DNA from: Bacteroidales bacterium
GTDB taxonomy: Bacteria; Bacteroidota; Bacteroidia; Bacteroidales; UBA932
NCBI GenBank assembly: GCA_017483985.1
Contig: JAFUUB010000125.1
Location: forward strand, 1 to 17,642
DNA length: 17,642 nt
Direction of reading: 5' to 3'
The notes beneath the pieces are model-generated. The model was not told where the DNA came from and did no database searches. It saw only the letters and a program-made list of their open reading frames with translations. The translations under genes and the position numbers were made by a program. Positions 1 to 8,634 of the stretch are shown here, one piece after another (the stretch's first letter is position 1; every line of letters begins with the position of its first letter).

Positions 1-754
1 AGAGGGGCCGGTCCTCATTGTAGTCGTGGCCTTCCTGGGGCTTGCAGTATTTATCCACCCAGACCATCGCCTTCTCAAACTCCTCATGGTCGTAGATGCC
101 GAAGTCCACGCGGCGGAGGATCTCCACCAGCGAGACGTACTCGGTCCGCATCCCGAGGTAGTCCTGCAGGAAATCGGCGTTCACGATCGAGCCGGCGATG
201 CCCATGCAGGTGTTGCCCAGACTGAGGTAGGACTTGCCGCGCATGGTTGCGACGGCCATGGCTGCCTTGGCCCAACGGAGGATCTTTTCTGCGACGTCGC
301 AGGGGATACTGTTGTCGGCGAGGTCCTGCACGTCATGGCCGTAGATGCCGAAGGCGGGCAGGCCCTTCTGGGCATGCGCGGCCAGCACGGCAGCCAGGTA
401 CACGGCGCCGGGGCGCTCCGTGCCGTTGAACCCCCACACGGCCTTGGGCCAGTGGGGATTCATGTCCATCGTCTCTGAACCATAGCACCAGCAGGAGGTG
501 ACGGAAATCGTGGCACCGACGCCTTCACGCTCGAATTTCTCCTGGCAGGCGGCACTCTCCGCCACGCGGCCGATCGTGGTGTCGGCGATGACGCACTCCA
601 CCGGGGAGCCGTCGCCGTTGCGCAGGTTGGTGCTGATCAGGTCCGCAACCGCATGCGCGAGCGCCATGGTCTTCTCTTCCAGACTTTCGCGGACACCGCC
701 CTGGCGCCCGTCAATGGTAGGTCTGATACCGATTTTCGGATAATTGTTTCTCAT
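1..754 (-). CDS. fucI: L-fucose isomerase, 3' part cut by window edge
   Basis: Cytosolic isomerase that converts L-fucose to L-fuculose, the first step of fucose breakdown. About 251 N-terminal codons are present of a family that is usually near 590 residues. The translation follows the E. coli FucI N-terminus closely from memory: [11 protein letters not shown] at residues 7-17, an RESLEE stretch near 22-27, SCWCYGSE near 87-94, and [15 protein letters not shown] at about 107-121. The metal-binding and catalytic residues of the family lie further on and fall outside the window. The ATG at 754 is chosen because it starts right before the conserved KIGIRP block; the ATG just upstream (775) runs into a stop within a few codons. 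The gene starts 31 bases after the SusD-like stop on the same strand, so it is probably the next gene of the same operon. That links import of fucosylated material directly to fucose catabolism. Confidence 0.95.
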   Translation of the reverse strand, partial: MRNNYPKIGIRPTIDGRQGGVRESLEEKTMALAHAVADLISTNLRNGDGSPVECVIADTTIGRVAESAACQEKFEREGVGATISVTSCWCYGSETMDMNPHWPKAVWGFNGTERPGAVYLAAVLAAHAQKGLPAFGIYGHDVQDLADNSIPCDVAEKILRWAKAAMAVATMRGKSYLSLGNTCMGIAGSIVNADFLQDYLGMRTEYVSLVEILRRVDFGIYDHEEFEKAMVWVDKYCKPQEGHDYNEDRPL

Positions 755-785
755 GCTTTATATGTTCCTTTTCATACGGAAACTG

Positions 786-2618
786 TTACCATCCAGGGTT
801 CTGTGCGAGTTCAGCTTCGGTGTTCTGGTTGATCGTGGTGAACGGGATCGGGAAGAGCGTCCAGGCGGGAGCGCCGTTGTTGTTCCCCATGTCATGACCG
901 AACATGGTATACTTCGCAAGATTGTTGGCCATGTATTCGTTCTTGCCGGCCCCGTCAGTCAGACGAAGGTAGGTCGCCCAGCGCTGTTCCTCCCAGGACA
1001 ACTCGCGGGCCCGCTCATCCAGGATATCATACATGTCGATCGAACCGGAGTATTTGAAACTGGCCTGGGCACGACTGCGGACCTCGTTGATGCAGGCAAC
1101 CGCATTGGCCTGGTCATTCAGCCTCATATAGGCCTCTGCCATGAGCAGCCAGGTCTCTGAGGACCGTGCTACATGCCAATCACGGCCATAGCTCATCGTG
1201 AAGTTCTCGGCATACCAGTCCGCGTTGTTCTCCGTCCAGCCCCAACCGTCCTGCATGGTGACTTTGTGGGAAACGCGCATGAGCATGGGCGGATCGGAGA
1301 TGTCTTCCTTCCTGAGCAGTTTGCCGTGGTCCGGATTGTCGACGTCCAACACGACCGGATCCCAACGGTTGACCTGTTCGTTGCGCATGTCTTCGGCGAA
1401 TTCTCCTTGCCATACCATCTCGTCGCAATAGTCCGTCGATACAAGTACGGCCCAGGTGCCTCCGCCCAGCCAGGAACTCATGGATCCGCCGGGAAGTCCG
1501 TTGTTGAGCAGCGGATAGGTCGAAATCTTCGAACTCGGATTCGCTTTCTTGATGGATTCTACCCAAGCGGCTTTCTCCTGGTTGTACACGATGTCCCGAA
1601 TGGCCTCGCCACAGCAGTTGGGCTCGGGGAAGAGGGTGAAGGCTCTCCAGTTGTTCAACTCCGAGTACTGTTCATAGGTGCAGCCGATGAGTTCCATCAG
1701 GCCTTCCGTATTGCCCTCGCTGTAATTGTAGTTGCCAATCTGGAAGAGATCGTAGAATACATTGCCGTCCGGCTTGTAGTTGGGTACACCGTTGTAGCCT
1801 GTCCCCTTGTCAGCGGGGTTTGCCCGCACACCGAATCTCTTATACATCATCGGATGGAGGGCAATGGTCTTCTTGCCATAGTCGATAGCCTTCTGATAAT
1901 GGGTGGTCTGTCCGGTTTCGATGCCGAGGGCGATGTACGCTTCGGTCAGGAAGTGATACACGATGCCTTTCGATACCCGGCCGTCTTCCTTGGGGTAGTC
2001 GGGCAGTCCGCCGAGGGCGTCTTCGAAATTCTGGATGGCAAAGGCATAGACATCCGCACGGGGAGCACGTACATAATCCCTGCGGAGGGTTTCGGTATAT
2101 TCTTCGACGATCGGCACCCCGCCGAAGCATTCTCCAAGCCGGAGATAGGCCCAGCCGCGCAGGAATTTGACCTGGGCGATGTCATACGTTTTCGCACTCT
2201 CATCGCTCCAGCTCACTTGTTCGGCGCCCAGCATCGTCAGGTTCGCCTGCGCAGCGAGCTTGTAGAGGTCGTTCCAGAGACTGTAGAACAGACCGGTCGC
2301 GGAATTGAGGCTGGCAAAGTTGGAAACACAGGTAGATGCGCTTCCGGCACGGGCGTTGCGGTCCATCGTGTCGGTACCGATGCCGTTGAGCAGGTTGGCG
2401 CTGTTTCCGGTGTAACCTGAGTATTTCCAGCTGTTCAGGTTGGCGAAGTACTTGTAGGTACTCGTGACGGCTGCGTCAACCTGGCTGCTTTTCTCAAAAG
2501 CCGTCTCTACGGTGAAAATCGTTCTCGGGTTCTCGGCAAGAAAATCCTCGCACCCGGTCAATAAACCGGTCGTCAAGACGGTCGCAGCGAACAAAAGAAA
2601 TCTATTGATGGTTTTCAT
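786..2618 (-). CDS. SusD-like glycan-binding outer-membrane lipoprotein
   Basis: Surface lipoprotein that binds glycan or glycopeptide and acts as the lid of the SusC transporter (RagB/SusD family). It has 610 residues. The signal peptide ends in a clean lipobox LTGC with the lipidated Cys at 23, followed by an acidic EDFL stretch typical of surface export. The N-terminal ENPRTIFTVETAF segment and the C-terminal LFPIPFTTINQNTEAELAQN segment, ending QNPGW, are hallmarks of the family; the middle has the helical repeat-rich, aromatic-rich composition expected. It sits 27 bases after the SusC-like gene and 31 before fucI. The ATG at 2618 gives an intact signal peptide. Ligand specificity cannot be read from sequence; fucosylated material is inferred from the neighbours. 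Confidence 0.95.
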   Translation of the reverse strand: MKTINRFLLFAATVLTTGLLTGCEDFLAENPRTIFTVETAFEKSSQVDAAVTSTYKYFANLNSWKYSGYTGNSANLLNGIGTDTMDRNARAGSASTCVSNFASLNSATGLFYSLWNDLYKLAAQANLTMLGAEQVSWSDESAKTYDIAQVKFLRGWAYLRLGECFGGVPIVEEYTETLRRDYVRAPRADVYAFAIQNFEDALGGLPDYPKEDGRVSKGIVYHFLTEAYIALGIETGQTTHYQKAIDYGKKTIALHPMMYKRFGVRANPADKGTGYNGVPNYKPDGNVFYDLFQIGNYNYSEGNTEGLMELIGCTYEQYSELNNWRAFTLFPEPNCCGEAIRDIVYNQEKAAWVESIKKANPSSKISTYPLLNNGLPGGSMSSWLGGGTWAVLVSTDYCDEMVWQGEFAEDMRNEQVNRWDPVVLDVDNPDHGKLLRKEDISDPPMLMRVSHKVTMQDGWGWTENNADWYAENFTMSYGRDWHVARSSETWLLMAEAYMRLNDQANAVACINEVRSRAQASFKYSGSIDMYDILDERARELSWEEQRWATYLRLTDGAGKNEYMANNLAKYTMFGHDMGNNNGAPAWTLFPIPFTTINQNTEAELAQNPGW

Positions 2619-2645
2619 ATATGCGGTTTTTTAAAGATTGGACAT

Positions 2646-5600
2646 CTAGAATGACAAGTTGAAACCGAGGGTGTATGTGCGATTCAGCTGATAGGATTTA
2701 CTGTCCCTGACTTCAGGATCGGAGAAATCCCAGTGGGGAGCGATGAAGAACAGGTTCTTTCCGGAAAGATAGAACTGCAGCTGGGAGATGCCGGCCTTCC
2801 TGAGTTTGGGACCGCGGAAATTGTAGGAGATATTCAGGTCCTGCAGGCGGACATGTCCATAACTCTGGACAGGATAGAATTTCGATACGTCCGCGCTCGG
2901 TCCGAGGTAGGTGTTCGACTTGTTCTCCGGAGTCCAGAAGGGGTGGTCGACGACATTGATCTTGTCCTTGGTCTGGATGTCGCCGGCGTATGCGACCCGG
3001 TTGACTTCCCTGCCATACATGCCTCCGCCGAAAACGCCGCTGAACAAGGCATAGATGGAGAAATTCTTGTAGGTGAAGGTGTTGGCCCAGTTGAGCCGGA
3101 AAGCTTCTTTCCTGAATCCCACGATTGTCTGGTCACTGGCTTTGATCTTGCCGTCCTGATCCACATCTTCGTACATGGGATCGCCCGGACGGGCACCGTT
3201 CGCGGCCATGTATTCCTTGTCATCGGTCTGCACGACGCCTATCCATTTGTAGGTGTAGATCGCACCGAGGGATTTCTGGAGGAAATAGGAATTGTAGATT
3301 CCGCTGATTTCATCTTTCCCGTCACCGTACAGGTCAACCAGTTTGTTGCGGTTGAGGGTGAACATCAGAGTGGAGGTCCAGTTCGTTCTTTCACTCCGGA
3401 GGATGTTGGCATTGAGGGTGGCCTCGATGCCCCAGTTGTCCACGCGTCCCATGGTGGCGGACTGGCTGCTGATGCCGGCGCCCATGGACGGAATGGTCCG
3501 TGAGAAGATCTGGTCCGTCGTCTTGGACTTGTACGCATCGATCTCGAGGTGGAGGCGTTTGCTCCTGAGCAGGTCCGTTTCCAATCCGACGTTGAAAGAA
3601 GTCGTCGTTTCCCATCCGAGGTTCGGGTTACCCAACGTCGAAACGATTTCTCCATAGTGGGCCTGGCTGTTGAAATAGTAGCCCTGGCGCCCGGTCTTGC
3701 CCATGCTGAGCCGGCTCAGCGTTTGGTAGGGGCTGAGGGACTGGTTGCCGTTCTTGCCCCAGGATGCCTTGATTTTCGTATTGGAAGCCCAGTCGATGTT
3801 GTTCCTGAAGAAGTCTTCGTTAGAAATGGACCAGGCGACGCCGACGGCGGGGAAGTTGCCCCATTTGTGGTCTTTCCCGAACACGGAGCTTCCGTCACGT
3901 CTGAAGGAGGCATTGAAATGGTAGGTGTCTTTGTAGGAGTAACTGACCCTGGCCAGGATACCGACATCATTGTGGAGGCTGTAGGAAATGCCGGAAATGC
4001 TTTGGAGAGCGGCATTGTTCAGTCCATACCATCCCAGGTTGGTATTTCCGATGTCGGAGAAGTTGGTTCCCGTCATAGAATTGGATTCACTTTCCTGGGA
4101 GTCGACGGTGAACACGGCCGTGGCATTGACATAGTGCTCGCCGAAATCCCGGGTGTAGGTCAGGATATTGTCAAGGACATAGGAGGTACTCTTGCTGTTC
4201 TGGATGGAACCGTTGGCCTTGTTCAGATACTTGTCGTAATTGCTCAGGCCGGCATTTTCATCGGCGACCGTGATGAAATTCTCCTCGTAGGTGAAACTGT
4301 TGCTCTTGGAATTCCGGATGGAATAGTTGCCGGTGACCTTGTAGCTCAGTCCCGTGACCCAGGGAATCAGGATCTCCAGGCTCGCTCCAACCGTGACGTT
4401 CGAGTTCGTGCCCTGGTTCTTGGCGGTATAGTAATTCCACAGAGGGTTCTCTTCGTCTGCCGTGGTGCCGTTGATCCAGTTTCTCGGGGTGACGCCGTCT
4501 TCCATGTAAGGTGCGCTCCAGGGAGAGTACCGGTAGTTGTAGCTGACACGCGGATCCTGGGAATCCTGTTTGGAGAAATTCAAGTTGAGGCCAAGCTTGA
4601 AGTATTTCTTGATGGTCGTGTTGACCCTGGCATTCGCGGTGGCACGCTTGTATTCGTTGCCGATAATGTAACTCTGGTTGTCCGTATAGGAACCTCCGAT
4701 CAGATAATCATAATTCCGCGCCTTGCCCGAGACATTGAGCGAATAGTTCTGGATCACGCCCGTGCGCTGGGTGATTTTCTCCCAGTCGGTCTGCTTCTTG
4801 GCATCGTAATTCGCCCGCTGGATGGAAGTGAGCCAGCTGATGTCTTCAAGGTCACGGCCGTTCCTGGCATTGACAAATTCGATATACTCATATCCGTCAC
4901 GGAAATCCGGTGAATAGTTCGGCGTGGAAAGGCCGACAGAAGACCTGAAACTGATGACGGGCTCACCTTCACGGGCTCTTTTGGTGGTGATCATGATGAC
5001 GCCGTTGGCGGCCTGTGAACCATAGGCGGCCAGTGACGTGGCGTCTTTGAGCACTGACATGGATTCGATGATCGAGGGGTCAAAGTCGTTGATGGACCCC
5101 TTGTAGATCACGCCGTCGACCACGACAAGCGGGCTGCTCCCGCCGCTGATGGATTTCTGGCCGCGGACCTGGATGGAAGCGGCCGCTCCGGCGGCTCCGC
5201 TCTGCGACATCGTGATACCGTTCACCGTACCTCTCAGCATGTCGAAAGCGTTTGTCGGAACCGTAAGGCCGACGCCTTGGTCGCTCTTCACGTTCAGGAC
5301 GGAGACTGAACCGGTGAAATTTTTCCTTTTCTCACTACCGTAAGCAACCACGACGACTTCATCGAGGAATTCATTGTCCTCCTCAAGAACGATGTTCATG
5401 GAAGACTCTGCAGGAAGTTCCTGGGTGACGTAACCGATGCAGGAAACTACAAGGGTCGCACCTCTTCTGACCGACAAGGTGAAAGCACCGTCGGTCCCGG
5501 TCACATTCCCATTGGTGTTCGAACCTTTCTCGAGGACACTGGCCCCGATGACCGGTTCTCCTGAAACGTCCGTCACACGTCCCTTGATGCTGATGCTTTG

Positions 5601-5660
5601 TGCATGCAAAGTCAGGACGGTGACCATTAAGAGTGTCAGAAAAGAGATGAGTTTTTTCAT
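2646..5660 (-). CDS. SusC-like TonB-dependent outer-membrane transporter
   Basis: Outer-membrane beta-barrel that takes up oligosaccharides or glycopeptides using TonB energy, in complex with the SusD-like partner. It has 1004 residues when started at the ATG at 5660; an ATG 14 codons upstream is open but would place non-signal residues before the clear signal peptide (MKKLISFLTLLMVTVLTLHA, cleavage near 20). A carboxypeptidase-regulatory-like domain covers about residues 24-95 (IKGRVTDVSGEPVIGA). The TonB-box-like EVVVVAYG lies at 101-108, followed by the plug with a VRGQKSISGGSSPLVVVDGV segment, and the protein ends in an aromatic barrel signal (GFNLSF). There is no N-terminal STN domain, so it does not appear to signal through an ECF sigma/anti-sigma pair; this fits control by the AraC gene at the operon head. 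It lies 49 bases after the fucosidase stop. Confidence 0.95.
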   Translation of the reverse strand: MKKLISFLTLLMVTVLTLHAQSISIKGRVTDVSGEPVIGASVLEKGSNTNGNVTGTDGAFTLSVRRGATLVVSCIGYVTQELPAESSMNIVLEEDNEFLDEVVVVAYGSEKRKNFTGSVSVLNVKSDQGVGLTVPTNAFDMLRGTVNGITMSQSGAAGAAASIQVRGQKSISGGSSPLVVVDGVIYKGSINDFDPSIIESMSVLKDATSLAAYGSQAANGVIMITTKRAREGEPVISFRSSVGLSTPNYSPDFRDGYEYIEFVNARNGRDLEDISWLTSIQRANYDAKKQTDWEKITQRTGVIQNYSLNVSGKARNYDYLIGGSYTDNQSYIIGNEYKRATANARVNTTIKKYFKLGLNLNFSKQDSQDPRVSYNYRYSPWSAPYMEDGVTPRNWINGTTADEENPLWNYYTAKNQGTNSNVTVGASLEILIPWVTGLSYKVTGNYSIRNSKSNSFTYEENFITVADENAGLSNYDKYLNKANGSIQNSKSTSYVLDNILTYTRDFGEHYVNATAVFTVDSQESESNSMTGTNFSDIGNTNLGWYGLNNAALQSISGISYSLHNDVGILARVSYSYKDTYHFNASFRRDGSSVFGKDHKWGNFPAVGVAWSISNEDFFRNNIDWASNTKIKASWGKNGNQSLSPYQTLSRLSMGKTGRQGYYFNSQAHYGEIVSTLGNPNLGWETTTSFNVGLETDLLRSKRLHLEIDAYKSKTTDQIFSRTIPSMGAGISSQSATMGRVDNWGIEATLNANILRSERTNWTSTLMFTLNRNKLVDLYGDGKDEISGIYNSYFLQKSLGAIYTYKWIGVVQTDDKEYMAANGARPGDPMYEDVDQDGKIKASDQTIVGFRKEAFRLNWANTFTYKNFSIYALFSGVFGGGMYGREVNRVAYAGDIQTKDKINVVDHPFWTPENKSNTYLGPSADVSKFYPVQSYGHVRLQDLNISYNFRGPKLRKAGISQLQFYLSGKNLFFIAPHWDFSDPEVRDSKSYQLNRTYTLGFNLSF

Positions 5661-5709
5661 ACCTATTGAAATATTAGTGTGCTTACATGTAATTATGGGC
5701 AAAACAGAA

Positions 5710-7041
5710 CTATTTGATGGTTAGTTCGATGACGGTGTCCGGCTCAGCCGGCAGCTCGCCCAGGGAGAGCGTGATGCCGCCGGGCACCTTGGTGAATTTG
5801 ACGGCGGAGCCGTCCTTGAAGAAGACCGCTTTCGCGATCTTTTTCTCCAATGGCAGGAAGAGGGTCGTGTCCTCCAGATTCAGGATATGGACATAGACTT
5901 TGTCATCCCGGGAGGTCGTCACGCCCCAGGCATGCGGTGCGACAGGACCGCCCTGTGTGCCCTTGACCGTGGGCCCGTAGATCTTCATCCACTCGCCGAT
6001 CTGCTGAAGCCGCGTCACAGCTGCTGCGGGCAGTTTCCCATTCGGTTGCGGGCCTATGTTGAGCAGCAGGTTGGCGCCTTTCCCCGCCGTGCGGACCAGG
6101 AGCTGAATCAACTGGGCCGGGCTCTTATAGTTGCGGTCCGTGATTTTGTAACCCCACATCCCGTTCATGGTCTGGCAGGTCTCCAGGGGGAGTTTGTTGC
6201 TGACTTGCTGCCCTGCGGAATACCCGGCGGTGTTCTCTCCGGGCAGGTCGCGTTCAAAGATCTGGATGTCCTCGCCCTCATAGGGGGCCTTATGGTGGTT
6301 GTTCGCCACCAGACATCCCGGCTGAAGCCTGTGGATCAGGTCATATTGTTCCCTGAGACGCCAGTCGAAGGGGGTGCGGTCAATGTCGTGGTCCCAGATG
6401 CCGTCGAACCAGATGGCACCGATCGGGCCGTATTTGGTTAGGAGCTCTTCGAGTTGCCCTTTCATGAAGGCCAGGTACTGGTCATAGTTCTCTTGCCCCG
6501 TCGGGCGTCCTGTCCTGCGGCCGGTCCTCCCGAGCGGATAGTCGGGACGCCCCCAGTCCAGGTGTGAATAATAGAGATGCAGGCGAATCCCTTCCTCCCG
6601 GCATGCCTGGGCGAGTTCCGCTATGATGTCGCGGCGGAAAGGGGTTGCGTCCATGATGTCGAAATCCGAGCGGTCCGTGTCCCACATGGAAAATCCATCG
6701 TGGTGGCGGGAGGTCAGGCAGATATAACCGGCGCCGGAGGCCTTGATCTGGCGGACCCATTCCCGGGCGTCGAACTGGGAAGGAAAGAATCCTCCTGCCA
6801 GCTGTTTGTAATCTTCAAAGAGCAGGTTGTTATCGTTCAGGGCCCACTCTCCGGAGGCGAGCATGGAATAAATGCCCCAGTGCAGGAAGACTCCAAAGCG
6901 TGCGTCATTGAACTCCTGCCTGGACTTGAGGTTCTCAGCAGAAGGGACATACACATCATTCTGCGCCAGGGCGATACCCGGGAGCAGGGTGAGGAAAAAT
7001 GCCAGGGACAGTGCTGTCCTGTTGATGAAGCGATGTTTCAT
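5710..7041 (-). CDS. GH29 alpha-L-fucosidase, secreted or periplasmic
   Basis: Retaining exo-enzyme that removes terminal alpha-L-fucose from glycans. It has 443 residues, the usual size for a compact GH29. A signal peptide covers residues 1 to about 26 (cleavage after ALA), with no lipobox. GH29 motifs are visible: FGVFLHWGIYSM (49-60), LTSRHHDGFSMWD (109-121), and the nucleophile block WFDGIWD with Asp213. The general acid/base is probably Glu263 or Glu269 in the DIQIFERDLPGENTAG region (258-273), but GH29 subfamilies differ here and I cannot assign it. A short beta-sandwich tail follows. I start at the ATG at 7041, four bases past the preceding stop (7046), because it gives a standard signal peptide; the ATG at 7056, overlapping the previous gene, would add five residues (MTNKS). 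The reading frame is open further upstream only because of overlap with the previous gene. Confidence 0.93.
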   Translation of the reverse strand: MKHRFINRTALSLAFFLTLLPGIALAQNDVYVPSAENLKSRQEFNDARFGVFLHWGIYSMLASGEWALNDNNLLFEDYKQLAGGFFPSQFDAREWVRQIKASGAGYICLTSRHHDGFSMWDTDRSDFDIMDATPFRRDIIAELAQACREEGIRLHLYYSHLDWGRPDYPLGRTGRRTGRPTGQENYDQYLAFMKGQLEELLTKYGPIGAIWFDGIWDHDIDRTPFDWRLREQYDLIHRLQPGCLVANNHHKAPYEGEDIQIFERDLPGENTAGYSAGQQVSNKLPLETCQTMNGMWGYKITDRNYKSPAQLIQLLVRTAGKGANLLLNIGPQPNGKLPAAAVTRLQQIGEWMKIYGPTVKGTQGGPVAPHAWGVTTSRDDKVYVHILNLEDTTLFLPLEKKIAKAVFFKDGSAVKFTKVPGGITLSLGELPAEPDTVIELTIK

Positions 7042-7045
7042 GGAC

Positions 7046-8632
7046 TTATTGGTCATAAGCAATTTTGATGGTATAGGTCTTGCCCGGCTCGAAGCCCGGG
7101 TTGTAGACGAGTACGAAATTCTCGTCCACGACGGCATCCCAGTCCTGTCCTTCGACAAGACGCGCGTTCTTGAGCCTTGCGGGGAGGAAATAGCTGAACG
7201 GCAGGTCCAGGACATGTTCTTCCTTGAAATGTCCGCCCTGCATCCGCTCGAGGCTGAAATCCTGGTCCGTCGTGATGGTGAGCGTGCAGATGCCCTTCCT
7301 GCAGCGCTGCTGCACCTTGAAGTCGGTCTCTCCCTTGAGCTCCTGGATGCGTACATCCCAAAGGGGGTCACCATAATAGGCAAGGACATCCCGGTCATAG
7401 AGGAATCCCACCATGTCCATGTCGGCCTTGTCAATGGACGGCAAAGTTTCGATGGTCTCCATGGCCAGCGCATTGTCGCTGAGCACACGAGGCCTTTGGT
7501 CCGGCGGAAGGGTCCTGAGTTCTTCCCGCTTGTGTTTCTTCAGGAATTCTTCCATCTGCTTCCTGGACTCGTTGACCCGTGCCTGCTGTTCTTCGGTCAG
7601 GGTGAACGGGAAGTCAATCGTGTCGAAGGCGGGATCCCAGCGGTTCATCTGGGCCATCATGTCCTGCTGATTCAGGTAGATGGACTGGGACAGGGTGTAG
7701 CGTCCCGGATTCGTGATCCAGTACTTGAGGCCGCCCCAGCCGTTCCTTCCGTACCAAGTGGTCACGACATATCCGATCATGGTCGCACTGTTGGCATGGT
7801 TGATCCAAGCCGGCGGCATGCTGTTGGGATCATTGTTGATGCCTCCGATCAGGCAGTTCCCGACGGCGAAATAGACATTGCGGTTCCCGGCGAAACTGAC
7901 TTCTTCGCCGCGTTGGAGATTGTACTCCTTGTAAACTTTCCCTTCGTGGGAGACGAATTTGCTCTGGTTGGCAGGCATGAAGGGAACGGTCAGGTTGTTG
8001 AAATTCGCATGCGTCGCCGTGACGAACAGGTCAGGCGCATAGGGCTTGAAGAAATCGCTGAAGACCTTGAGTTCGTCGTCGAAGTTGAATTGATAAACCT
8101 TGACCTCGGAATCGAAACCTTTCTTCTCTCCGGCCTGTCCTTTGACATGGTCGTCGACCCAGGCATGATTGTCGAACCATTTCCCGCTGTTGAGTTCGGC
8201 GATGTCGGACACGCAATTGTGGATGGTGAGCGGTTCCGTGCTATTGTCGAGCATGCGGGAGGCGGATTCCGCCGTGTAGCCGGTGATGATGCCCCAAAGA
8301 TAGTCGGCATAGATGTCATCGTCGATCTCGCGGCTCATCTTGGCGAGGTCGATGACATATTTGTCATTGATGTTCTCGGGTTTCTCGACGATGGCGACAT
8401 ACCGGGGCGAGAGGTTCCGGACCTGGTCCAGCGCTTCCCTGGGCTGCCGGTTGAAATAGAAGAGTTTGGCGGAATGTTTCGCCTGCAGTTTTTCGGCGAC
8501 GGCATTCCACTCGCTGTCCTGGTGCACGGTTTCGCTCGCGAGGACGACGTAGGTCTGGTCCGGCTTCGGGCCGGATGCACAAGCGGCGCAGACGAGAGCT
8601 GCTACATTCAACAAGAAGGATCTGATTCTCAT
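7046..8632 (-). CDS. Exported protein resembling C25/clan CD cysteine peptidases
   Basis: A 528-residue exported protein. The signal peptide ends near Cys18 (VCAAC); the lipobox is imperfect because position -3 is Cys, so lipidation is likely but not certain. The fold looks like gingipain-type C25 peptidases. An N-terminal alpha/beta part is followed by EIDDDIYADYLWG at 102-114, then LFVTATHAN with His208, then VYFAVGNCLIGGIN with Cys260 and a WINHANSATMIGYVVTTWYG stretch after it. The order His-block then Cys-block 52 residues later is that of clan CD dyads. I saw these motifs by eye and have no alignment. The C-terminal roughly 200 residues look like a helical segment followed by beta-rich sequence. 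The gene starts 2 bases after the transglutaminase-like gene and its stop (7046-7048) lies between the two candidate fucosidase starts, so all are translated together. It may cut the protein part of a fucosylated glycoprotein; a non-catalytic or maturation role is also possible. Confidence 0.6.
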   Translation of the reverse strand: MRIRSFLLNVAALVCAACASGPKPDQTYVVLASETVHQDSEWNAVAEKLQAKHSAKLFYFNRQPREALDQVRNLSPRYVAIVEKPENINDKYVIDLAKMSREIDDDIYADYLWGIITGYTAESASRMLDNSTEPLTIHNCVSDIAELNSGKWFDNHAWVDDHVKGQAGEKKGFDSEVKVYQFNFDDELKVFSDFFKPYAPDLFVTATHANFNNLTVPFMPANQSKFVSHEGKVYKEYNLQRGEEVSFAGNRNVYFAVGNCLIGGINNDPNSMPPAWINHANSATMIGYVVTTWYGRNGWGGLKYWITNPGRYTLSQSIYLNQQDMMAQMNRWDPAFDTIDFPFTLTEEQQARVNESRKQMEEFLKKHKREELRTLPPDQRPRVLSDNALAMETIETLPSIDKADMDMVGFLYDRDVLAYYGDPLWDVRIQELKGETDFKVQQRCRKGICTLTITTDQDFSLERMQGGHFKEEHVLDLPFSYFLPARLKNARLVEGQDWDAVVDENFVLVYNPGFEPGKTYTIKIAYDQ

Positions 8633-8634
8633 GA

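Noticed and set aside
1173..2420. 415-codon plus-strand open frame opposite the SusD-like gene
   Set aside because: Shadow of a complete lipoprotein gene with a lipobox and family C-terminus.
3549..4913. 454-codon plus-strand open frame opposite the SusC-like gene
   Set aside because: Shadow of a complete TonB-dependent transporter.
5661..5709. Possible separate promoter just before the SusC-like gene
   Set aside because: On the minus strand a TTTG is followed, at 23 bases, by TAATATTT, which mismatches the -7 consensus; too weak to call.
7042..7488. Upstream extension of the fucosidase frame by about 149 codons
   Set aside because: It overlaps the coding sequence of the C25-like gene and would bury the fucosidase signal peptide inside the protein.
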